From Motacilla alba alba (lineage: Eukaryota > Chordata > Aves > Passeriformes > Motacillidae), in NCBI RefSeq assembly GCF_015832195.1, contig NC_052032.1:5896618-5960617 (forward strand): a stretch of DNA of 64,000 bases. Reading direction: 5' to 3'. The position numbers and the translations under genes are program-made. A model generated the notes under the pieces. That model searched no databases. It was not told the origin of the DNA and worked only from the letters and a program-made list of their open reading frames with translations. Below, piece after piece: positions 1-9,119 of this stretch (positions are counted from its first letter, which is position 1; each line of letters starts with the position of its first letter).

Positions 1-41
1 GCTCTTCTCAATCGTACGCACCGATTCCTTGTTGGTCTTAT
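1..41 (-). CDS. CRAT: CRAT coding exon 7, partial (cut by window edge)
   Basis: After the acceptor CCCTCCCAG this exon gives DKTNKESVRTIEKS, matching the position of human DKVNRDSVRSIQKS. It continues past base 1, so this is a truncation by the window and not by the genome. Confidence 0.9.
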   Translation of the reverse strand, partial: MRPTRNRCVRLRR

Positions 42-3000
42 CTGGGAGGGAAATGAACTGTGAGTAAGAGGGAGCTGTGTCATTGGAAGGAGAGAAATGT
101 GACAGAGTGGGTTTGAAGGACGCAGTGTTGGGTTCCCGCTGTACCTCAGTGGGGGTGTACACAGCTATTAAAGTTGCAACCAGCTGGGTTGTTACAGGTG
201 TGAACGTGCTGCATTCACCCTCCTTTTTTCCCTTTTCTTACATCCTACCCATTTGCAAGGCAGCAAACTCTGGGATTTCACTAAACTTCATACTTTGAAT
301 CTGTACCTCCCAACCCAAAAATTACAATAGATTGCAACTATTGCTTCTTTAAGGTGGAAAGCTCATGTTATCTGTCCAAAACAAGCTTCCAAAAGAAAAA
401 ACTGAGCAGAGCACAGTGAGGAGGTTTGTTATTCAAGGATCTGCACAGTTTGTTAGCACATGTGTGTTAGGGGCTCTACAGACCTTTCAGGAGGTTGTTG
501 TAGGCTTTTGCCCAGCTGTTTCGGTGGTTGGTGGTGAGAATTCCAATAGGTTCTTTGTTTGTTTGGAGGGAGGTATTCCAAATCTTCTCCAGCTGAATGA
601 AGAGCTGGTCAGCAGTAAGGGGAGATCCATCACTGTTGTAAACATCCAGCTCAAAGAACTGAAGGTGAAAAGAGTGCACAAGGACAGAGACAGACAGTGA
701 GAGAAGATAACTGTCCAGCCCCAGAAACCAGCAACAGCTACTTTGAGAAGGTAAGGCCTGGCTGAAGAACTCAGCTGGCAAGACTTTTGAAGGATGCTCA
801 GAATTGAGAGACCCAAGTCCAGCTTCCTTTGCAGGGCATCAATACAGTCCTGGTTTTATGAAGCCATGGTAACCAGGACCAAGGAGGAATTCCTGTTTCT
901 GAGACTAAGCTGCAGTGGGAGGGTTTGTTATCCAATTTTCACTTTTAGTTTCCAGTTGCAGACATGGTCTCTGGGCTTTGAGAGACAGGAATTACAGGGA
1001 CAAGAAACAGAGGAAGACAGGATTTTTCTGCCTTTTGTCTGTTGCTTACACGTGGCAATTCTGCTGCTGGCCAAAACGGATAAAGGGAGCAGGAACAAAT
1101 CCTTGGTGAGAAAAACCTTGTGGGCAGAGACTTGGTTACTCCCTTTCCTCTGGATAACAGCTAGCAGTAGGGACACCTGCACCTCAACAAACCTTGAAAG
1201 CCCAGCAGTTGCCTTACCTGGAAGTTGTGAACAACTGTGATGTGCCTGGACTGCTTTTTGCCTTTGGCATAGTTGACAATGGAGTCCCGCTTGGGCCCGG
1301 GAATGCGGCAGGATGAGAGGATCTGGTAGTACTGGTTCATACAGAGGGGCTTCCCACCCATGTACTCCACTGGAAGGGTCTCACTGGAGACACAGCAAGA
1401 TAAGGAGGAAGGAGAGAGAGAACAGATCAGTGTGAGCAGGCCTGTGCTCCCCACACAGGTCACAGGCTCTGCCCTGCAGCTGCACTCCCTCCCTCCCTCC
1501 GGCAAAACCTAAAGGTATTGGTGGCATAAAAAAGGGGCTGTCCTTCCCCATTCCTAGCAGCTTTCTTAGTACAGGCTACAAAAAATATCTGTCTGCTGGC
1601 CTTTCATTTGGGAAGGGAAAAAACACTGTCCTTTCTGTGACACCAGAGAATCAGGTCTCCAGACCTACTCCATGGCAGTAATTTTGAGTGAGGAGTGGCT
1701 GATGTGCTGATATGATTCATGAACTGGGCAGGGGCTCAGTCACTCACTTCTGCAGTCATATTCCAACCACCCTGAACTTTGTCTGACTGTTGGTGTTGGT
1801 AAACATATTTTTGGACCTTAAATAAGGCGTGTCCAGCAGAGAATTGCTGGTGACCAAAACAAAAAGAGTAAGGGAGGAACAAATTTCTCTAGAGCTCATC
1901 CCATCTAGCTGGGAGGTGAGAAACACCAGGAACCCAATGTTAGAGACTCAAATTCCTGCTGCCTGAGCTGTAGCTGGCCCTGTGAGCAAACAGAAGTGCA
2001 AAGCTCTGTGAGACTGTTAGTTGTGCTTGCTCCCTCCAAGCATGTTCCCATGCCAATGAAAGCATTAAGGTAAACAAAGAACATGAAGACCGAAGAGTAA
2101 GTTTGCTTTTTTCCACTGGAGGGGATTGGGGATTACAGTATCTCTTTCCAAATCTGTGCTGTCATCTCTTGCCTTTCTAAGTGGGAGATTTGTGGACAAG
2201 GCTCAGCCTCTCTGTGACGTTAAAGAAGGTGTGAGCTCTCAGGAGGGTCAGTAACTCACTTGTCAATCATGGCCTTGAAATCCAGGATACCCTCGATCAG
2301 CTTGGCAGCAAACCTGGAAAAATACCAAATGTAACAAGCTGAGATCAAGCACAGATGTGTCTGGGGCTGAGGGACGAGCTGAGGAGGATTAGCAGAGCTG
2401 TTCTCTACTCCTCAGAAAGCTCAGCCTCTCTGCCAAGCCCCTGTGGTGCCCATCTCTGGTTCACTGACACAGCCACTCTGGGCTGTGATTTGAGATTGCT
2501 GGATAGTCCTGCTGTGTGGCAGTTTCTTTTTTTATGTGTATTAGTACACAGCCAAGGAACTCTGGACAGCTTTCAAGAAAGAAGAACTCAGTCATGCATT
2601 AATGACCCTCTAACAGCAGTGTTTGCTACTGATGTGTTACGATTTTATCACATTTGAGTTCTGATTCTCAGCATTAAAACAGCACCAGGGATTTCTGCCC
2701 TTCCCTGGCTAGGGGCCACCCTGGAGTGTGAAGCCAAGATGCAGCTGTTTCTCCCTGCTTCTAGGACACCACTGGTGACTGAGATCCTACCCCAGTGAAA
2801 ATCCTGCTGCTAACATAATTCTGGAGAACCTTTCTCTGGCATTGAGGGCTTGGAAACAAAGCAGATGTGCTGCATGTGGACACTGGGGTGCTGTGTTTAC
2901 CAGGATCAATGTAAGCAGTGCCAATGCCAGCTCCCAGCAGGGTTGTGACATGCCACATCAAGCTGCTTAGCTAGAAGTGACCTTCTCTTAGCTAGATTGG

Positions 3001-6000
3001 CCTTCTCTGACATGGGGGCTCCCACCTGTCCCTGAAGGAAGGAGGCAGGAGGTCACTGGGACAGGAGGTTGCGTTGTTGGCCGAGTGACATGGTGCTAAC
3101 ATTTGGCATTTGCAGGCAGTATCCTTTAGATTGGCTCAGCCTGCCCATCCCTAGGAAAGATCAAAGGACACAACTCCAAGAACCTAGGGGTTCGGTGAAA
3201 TGAACATTCTGCAAAGTAATTTTCAATTAAAATTCCTCAGCATTACTGCAAAACATGAGGGAAACCCCAGTAAGAGTGTCTGTGTTCCTTTCCAGAGAAT
3301 TAACAGCCTGGAAGCAGAGTTTGGGCTCGAGGAGATGGGAGAGGTTGGTTGACTTGTTTTCAGCCAGCAGTTTTGCCAGGTTACGGAGTAAAAAAATCAC
3401 CATTTTCCAAATTTGCCTTTTGCTTTTGGAAGCTTTTGTTTCAGGCTGCACTCTGAGACTTCTTTGTGCAGCCACAAACTACCCAAATACAGATTTAAAT
3501 TGTATTTTACACAGGAGCCCACCTTCTTATGCAGCTGCTGAATTCCACTGCGTGGGCACTTGCAGATTATTTGGAAAACTTCAGAGTAAATAATATGACA
3601 GGGAGCTTTCAAGACATTTGTGTACTCTTGCACTGTTGTGAGGCTAATCCTCTGCTCAGGTGTATCGAGGGGTGGGAGGGAGGATTTGTTCCCAGCCTCA
3701 TTGATCCCCTGGCTGGTAGTTTTGATCTGCCAGGGCACTGCTGACTGGTAACTGTGGCAAAGGTACCTGTGTAAAGGTCAGTGCTGAAGTTTTGCAGATG
3801 GATTCAACACACTGCTAGTGGTGGTTAAAAATTAAAGGGAGCCCACGAGGAAGAGAGGGCATGGCAGGGTCTGAGTGCAAGGAAAAGCTTGGAGTGGGAA
3901 GGCTGGTCACTGTGGTTTCCCAAACCATGAATCACAATAGAGGACAGTCTCTTTCAGGCTCCCCCCATCCCTATAAACTAGCAAACTCCAGAGGCATTTT
4001 TGGGTGATCTCCTTTACATGCCTGGGCTACTTTTTGTGCCTCCTTTAACTGGACACACAATCACAGTGCCTCCAATACATCCTCACAATGTCTTCAGCCA
4101 CTGATGGAACCATTTTGCAGTGAAGATCTGTGCTTGAGCAAAGACCTAAATGTAGTTTCTTAGTCCCTGTTTAATACCTGAACCACTAGACTCTTTGGTT
4201 TTCTCCCCTGATGAAATTTTTAGTCTGGTGAAACCAGGAGTTTCCTTACAGCCTGGCAGCCTTGCCCTTACAGCAAAGACAGCTCAGACCCGGGGACCAC
4301 ATTACTCATTCCCAATCTGCCTTAATACCCTCATCCCTGCTGAGCACAGAAAGCTCATCCCACCTATAACCTAAGGGAAGGTAGAAAAGGATTTTACCTG
4401 AGCTGACCTTGTCGATCCAGAAAATCCTGCTTAGGTAAAACCACACCTGGGCTGGAGTGGACCACAACTGGCAAGCGATATTCCAGGTAAGCTGTCTTCA
4501 GCCACCAGTCTGAGAGCTGGAATGGAAAAAGAAAACGTGCAGGGAGCTGCTGCTGCCGTCCAACCCAATTCTGGCTGATGGGCCTCAGCATCCTGCCCCC
4601 AGTTCTGTCCCACACTTTGCAAACAAAGGGGTTTGTACTATGCGGGTGGAAGGGGAAAGGAGGATTTGAGCAAGGCATGGGTGGCTTTTGGTGCAGGGCT
4701 TGAGCAGAGCATTTTCTTCAACTTGAGGCAGTTGTGTGATGCTGACAGGTTCAAGCCTTCAGCAGCCAGAGGCAGGGCCAGTGACTCCCTGTTCTGCCAT
4801 AACCTCTCTGCTCACCCAAGTCCTGGTGAGGAGTTTGCACAGCTCGGGGAGATCAGCAGCACACGGGACAGGAAGGTGATGCCATTAAAATGCAGGTACC
4901 AGTGGATGCAGCCAGGACAGGGAAGAGATGCACATCAGCCCTCCACCCTCCCTAAGCAGAGCTGGGCCCAGAGCCCTGACCTACCCAGTTCTCTGTTTTC
5001 CTGGCTCTTCTCTCCAGGCCTTTCTGCAGCCTCTCCCCGACGCCTCCCGGCTTGCGGAACTCAGCCACCAGCTGCTGCGTGTGGCTCAGCTCCTCGGGGC
5101 TGACGATGGGCTGCAGGGCCAGCAGGTACCGATCCAGAGTCTGCTGCAGTGGGGGCACGGGCAGCTGGGGCAGTGCTTCCTGGTGGAGCTGGAACCTGCC
5201 CACGATCTTGTTCAGAGCTGTCTGCTTCAGCAGGCCACGGGGCCTGGCCTGCAAAGCACAGAGCAAATGTCGAGACAGAACTTCCCCCGAGGTAGCAAAG
5301 AACCTGGATCTAGGAGTCTCCATCCCAGCCTCTCTGTGGGCACATGGGTGTCCCAGCCTGGGAGCAGAGCACGGCTGTGCGCTGGAGAGGGTGCAGGATA
5401 TCCTGGAAAGCTGTGAAAGAGAAACTCCATCTCCAAGATACCTATTCTCAGCTCCTCAGAGAAAATGCTGCTGGGATAATGACACATCTCCCCACTCTGT
5501 GGACACCTTCCAGCTGAGAGTCTCCATGTGATGAACAAAGTCAAACCCTTCCATCCCATGGTAAGTGGGAAGAAAGTTGTGAAAAAAATAATCATTTTTT
5601 GTACTATCAGAAACTTTCATTATTTCTTACAAAAGCATAAGGCTAAAAAAGCAGAACACTTGTGCCAAACCAAACTACCCTTCTGGCTTTGAGGAGGCAG
5701 AATTTAGCTAAGATTGGGGTAGGATTATAATGCCTCTTCTCTGTCAATTCAGGAAACTGTGGGTGATGCCAAAAGGCTCCTGCGATCCAACTGGGTCATG
5801 AGGGAGCAAAGGCACCAACCACTTCCCTGGCTGGAAAAATATAACAGAGCAAACCCAAGTGCTCACCAGGAAATCAACTCACCAGTTTTCCCCAAAAAGA
5901 ATAACAACATCCTTTTGGATGAACAGGGTTGCACATTCTTCAGCCTGAAGATGTTTCAGTAGCACTCTCAAGGTTTCCAGTTCCCTCTGCACCTCCCTCT

Positions 6001-8620
6001 CCCATGGATCTACTGAATCAGACACTCCTGCAGGACTCTGGACTTTGCATTGTCAGTGTACTGAGAATGCAAAGCCACTGAGAACATTCCCTTTGACTTC
6101 CAAAGCAGCTGTCCCCACACCTCCTCCCAGCAGTTAAGCACAGAGAAGAAAGAGCTAATCTACAAGGTGACTAAGCCCCCTAGAAACTGCCCTGGTTTGG
6201 GCAGCTGGGTCTTCGTGGGACCTGAGAAGAGCTGTGAGACTGAGGTTTGGAGAAAGAATGAGAAAAAACAGGATGAGAAATTACTGAAGCATAAAAGAAG
6301 AGTGGGACTGGGAGGAAAAGAAAGGTGTTGATCACAGCAGCTTGGGCATACTGTACCTTCTCTGCTTGCTTCTGCTTCCTATCCATGGCCGGTAGGACAG
6401 AAAAGACCGTAAAGCTCTCCCTCGGCCTGTCTGGGTCTCCTCTTCCACCTGACAATGTGCTGCCCGTGCAGGGCGTCACCTCATTAGCCAACTGCCACAT
6501 GACTGCTGCGATCAGAGGGCTCCAGGGCTGGCACAGCCCCGGCAGGGGACAGCAATCATCAGATCACCCGATTGCGACAACTGCCCTGAAGGTGCCCCTC
6601 TGGACAGCAGATCAACACCTGGCTAGAGCCTCTCCCTGACCAAGCTCTGGGCAGAAGTGAGGATGTTGTTCCTTCAGCCTTTGCATGGACCATGAAACTG
6701 CTGTGGCTGTTGGGAGAGATACCTGGACATAAGGCAGGAGAGCCCCCAGTTTATGTCCTGGAGGTGGCACCATGGGCAGTACCTTAACTGGACTCACTCC
6801 CCATGCATGTGTGGTCATTACTGCAAGCTGAGACTTTGGGGAAATCTGGGTTGTCAACTCTTAAAAAAAACCAAAACAAAACCAACCAAAAAGTATCTCC
6901 ATAGCAGGGAGACTGCTATGCAGTCACAAGGAATATCAGCCCCTCCTTTGTGTCTCTCTAATGAACTGGGGGCAGAAAGCACAGTCTGCATAGCTTGAAT
7001 AGAGTATGATGATCCCAAACAAACAGCTGCAGATTTTCCATGGGGTAACAATGAAGATCCCAAAACAAGCCCATGGAAGCCACTGTATGCTAAAATGTGG
7101 AGTGCATTTGTTATCATCCCTGTTTTCTGTCCCCTGCTTGTTTGGTTTGGGGTTAAACTCAAGAATCTGGTAGGAGAAGGAACAGTGGCCAGAGCTGAGG
7201 GGCAGCTGGCAGCAAAAGGAGGGAACAGCCCAACCCTCCCCACAAGCAGCAGGAAAATGAACACCAGTGGAGCAGGGTGTGCAGACTGGGCCAGCCTGTG
7301 GGCTGGCATCGCTGCTGAGCCACCTTCCAACACAGCAAAGAACCTTTTCCAGAGCCTGCAAAGTTGGTGGGAAAGGAAGTCCATCTGCTGGGGGGCAGAA
7401 GGAATTTCCTAGCTGATTCTTAGCACAGCCACAGAATGGAGTACCAGGATGTCAGAGGTTTGTATTTTATTTTTAAATCATAATCTGGAGTGCCCCTTAA
7501 CCCCAGAGACTACTGGTCCTGCCTGGTCCCTCAGTAATTGTGAGTGGATCTGCACTGTAGCTGCTGTTCTGCTGCTCTGTCTCCTCCTGTCAGGACCCAA
7601 AAGGCACTGCAAAGAGCAGCTCCCAAGCCTGGCAGGGCTCTGACAGCTCTGCCCTGTGTGCAGCAGGATGGGCACGTTGGGAGCCACCGATGCCATCTGC
7701 CTGGGCTTCCCTGGCCCCTCCCTGTCCAGCAGCCACTGTCCCTGTCAGCCCCAACTGGACATCTCAGTTCAAGACAAGGCATTGGTGGTGAGGCTCCAGA
7801 GGAGGACATAAAGATAATTAAGGGACTTGAGAATCTCTCATATGAGGAAAGTGAGAGACTGTGTGAGTTCATCCTGTTTAATCTGAAGAAGAGGAGGCTG
7901 ACAGGGAATCTCAACAATCCATATAAATATCACCAAGGTGGGCGTCAAGAGGGTGGTGCCAGACTCTCTTCAGTGGTGCACAGTGACAGGAGAGGAAGCG
8001 CATGGCCATAAACTAAAACACAAGAAGTCTGCCCTCAACACGAGGAATAACTTTTTTACATTGAGGATGGCAGAGCACTGTGCCCCAGTGCCTGCCCTGG
8101 GATGGTGTAGAGTGTCCCTCTCTGGAGACGTTCCAAATCCACCTGGACACGTTCCTGTGTCACCTGCCCCAGGTCACCCTGCGTTAGCAGAAGGGTTGGA
8201 CAGGGTGATCTCCAGAGATCCCTGACAATTCTGGGACTGTCATCTCCGTCCGGGACAGCTTCACCGTGCACGCTGCCGCCAGGCACGGGAAGAAACCAGC
8301 GGGCCTGGGGGGCTGACTGCGGCAGGGTCCCTGCCCGCTCCCGGGGAGGTGACACCGAGCCCATCCGAGCGCACGGCCCTGACAGGGGACCCGGGCTGGG
8401 GCGCGGGGCCGGACCCGACAGCGGCACCGCCGGCAGCCACCGCCCGCGCTGCCCGGGCTAAAGGCCCCGCACGGAGCCGGGCTCGCCGCCCGCCCACTCT
8501 GTCCCCTGCCCGATGTAGCGACCCTCGACCGCCACCTCGCGCCCCGTCTCCGGCCGGTCCTGGCGGAGCCGCCCCTCCCGGTGTCGCTCTTACCGCAGCC
8601 CTGGCCGCCAAGGCGAGCAT
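1..8620 (-). CDS. CRAT: Carnitine O-acetyltransferase, 5' half (7 exons, 3' end beyond window)
   Basis: CRAT transfers acetyl groups reversibly between acetyl-CoA and carnitine in mitochondria and peroxisomes, buffering acetyl-CoA. Coding exons on the minus strand are 8594-8620, 4985-5248, 4398-4516, 2260-2313, 1218-1383, 484-658 and 1-41. They join without a frame break into 282 codons. The translation aligns along its whole length with vertebrate CRAT as I know it, with no length change over the first 36 residues. Carnitine/choline acyltransferase signature 1 (LPQLPVPPLQQTLDRYL) is at residues 35-51. The N-terminus (MLALAARAA, then ARPRGLLKQ) is basic, lacks acidic residues and suits a mitochondrial presequence. 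The catalytic histidine and the peroxisomal C-terminal signal known in the family lie outside the window. The gene is head-to-head with PTPA, as in mammals. Nothing visible suggests a pseudogene: all splice sites are GT-AG and there are no stops. Confidence 0.95.
484..658 (-). CDS. CRAT: CRAT coding exon 6
   Basis: This 175-nt exon encodes FFELDVYNSDGSPLTADQ through WAKAYNNLLK plus one base of the next codon. The acceptor is TCACCTTCAG. The donor AAAG|GTCTGT is weak, with C at +3 and T at +4, but ending at 484 is the only nearby choice that joins exon 7 in frame (G|AT = Asp). Confidence 0.92.
1218..1383 (-). CDS. CRAT: CRAT coding exon 5
   Basis: This 166-nt exon completes the split Asn codon, encodes ETLPVEYMGGKPLCMNQYY and continues to ITVVHNFQ at a codon boundary. 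The acceptor is GTCTCCAG and the donor TTCCAG|GTAAGG. The sequence is strongly conserved with mammalian CRAT. Confidence 0.95.
2260..2313 (-). CDS. CRAT: CRAT coding exon 4 (short)
   Basis: This 54-nt exon encodes FAAKLIEGILDFKAMID between split codons for Arg and Asn. The acceptor is TTTTTCCAG and the donor ACAA|GTGAGT. Phase 2 at both ends matches its neighbours. It is easy for gene finders to miss because of its size. Confidence 0.94.
4398..4516 (-). CDS. CRAT: CRAT coding exon 3
   Basis: This exon is 119 nt, starts at LSDWWLKTAYLEYR and ends in a split arginine codon (AG|G). The acceptor is CCATTCCAG and the donor CTCAG|GTAAAA. The SSPGVVLPKQDF stretch is a conserved CRAT segment. Confidence 0.95.
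4985..5248 (-). CDS. CRAT: CRAT coding exon 2
   Basis: This exon encodes residues 10-97 (88 codons, phase 0 at both ends). The acceptor is TGCTTTGCAG and the donor TGG|GTAGGT. It holds the rest of the presequence region, family signature 1 at residues 35-51, and the helical segment ending RRARKTENW that is nearly identical to mammalian CRAT. Confidence 0.96.
5249..8593 (-). other. CRAT: CRAT intron 1
   Basis: This 3.3-kb intron separates the nine-codon first exon from the body of CRAT. It carries a CR1 remnant near its 5' end (about 7800-8236) and part of the CpG island (from about 8250). I see no other gene in it. Short A-rich runs (near 6861-6895) are simple sequence. Confidence 0.85.
7800..8236 (+). 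repeat. CR1 LINE remnant (5'-truncated 3' end)
   Basis: The sequence follows the 3' part of avian CR1 in order. It has the block around AGGGACTTGAGAATCTCTC, then GCCAGACTCTCTTCAGTGG, the CACAAGAAGTCTG block, ATCCACCTGGACACGTTCCT and GGTTGGACAGGGTGATCTC, ending near GACAATTCTG. Many substitutions mark it as an old copy. It contains no intact reading frame. It sits in CRAT intron 1 next to the CpG island. Confidence 0.88.
8594..8620 (-). CDS. CRAT: CRAT coding exon 1 (start codon)
   Basis: This exon encodes nine residues, MLALAARAA, from an ATG whose complement is CAT at 8618-8620. The donor reads GCG|GTAAGA. Known vertebrate CRAT also starts MLAxAAR, which fixes this start. The exon ends on a codon boundary and joins exon 2 in phase 0. 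It lies inside the shared CpG island. Confidence 0.9.
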
Positions 8621-8700
8621 GGCCCCGCACCCCGGGCCGCGGCCCGCCGCAAGGACACCCCGGCCGCCGCCGCTCCGCCGCCCCGGGGCGGGGCCGCCCC

Positions 8701-8744
8701 GCTGCCATCTTGGAGTGGGGCGAATCCCGCGTCGCCATCTTTGG
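8701..8744 (-). promoter_or_regulatory. Two YY1-like motifs on the CRAT side
   Basis: Read on the minus strand, the motifs are CCAAGATGGCAGC (8713-8701) and CCAAAGATGGCGAC (8744-8731). They start exactly 30 bases apart and point toward CRAT, upstream of its start codon, where 5' UTR would be expected. Both match the YY1 core AAGATGGC. Binding is inferred. Confidence 0.6.
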
Positions 8745-8926
8745 GAAAGGCAGAGCGATGCTCTGAGCGGAAGGAGCGCCGCGGCCGGTGGCGGAGCCGT
8801 GCCGCGGCCCCTCTCTCCGCTGCTTTGTCTGGGAGATGGTGAGGAGGGTCCTGTCTCTTGTCCCTCCGCTGCCGTCCGCGCGCACCCGTCCCTCCCCGAT
8901 GTGTGCAGGGAGGGCCGCGCCCTGCT

Positions 8927-9100
8927 CAAACATGGCGGCCCGAGCACGACGGTGGCCGGCAGGGGCCGCTCCGCCGTGTGACAGCCCCGGGAACGACAGG
9001 GCCGGGCGGCGTGCCCTGCTCAAAGATGGCCGCCGGCGGCTTCGGCGTGCGCGGAGGTGGGAGGTGAGGGGCGGCCGGGCCGGGCTGCGGGAAGATGGCA
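8927..9100 (+). promoter_or_regulatory. Three YY1-like motifs on the PTPA side
   Basis: The motifs are CAAACATGGCGGCC (8927-8940), CAAAGATGGCCGCC (9021-9034) and GGAAGATGGCA (9090-9100). All point toward PTPA. The last one contains the PTPA start codon itself (ATG at 9095), so it is fixed by both coding and regulatory need. Confidence 0.6.
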
Positions 9101-9119
9101 GAGAGCGAGGGGCGGACAG
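9095..9119 (+). CDS. PTPA: PTPA coding exon 1
   Basis: This exon encodes MAESEGRT plus one base. The donor reads GGACAG|GTGAGC. The ATG lies in a YY1-like motif, and the MAExE start resembles mammalian PTPA (MAEGE). Confidence 0.9.

Larger units (their letters stand above)
42..4984 (-). other. CRAT: CRAT introns 2 to 6 (between exons 2 and 7)
   Basis: The introns are 4517-4984, 2314-4397, 1384-2259, 659-1217 and 42-483. All have GT-AG ends on the minus strand. I recognised no further gene, RNA or clear transposon in them. Confidence 0.8.
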
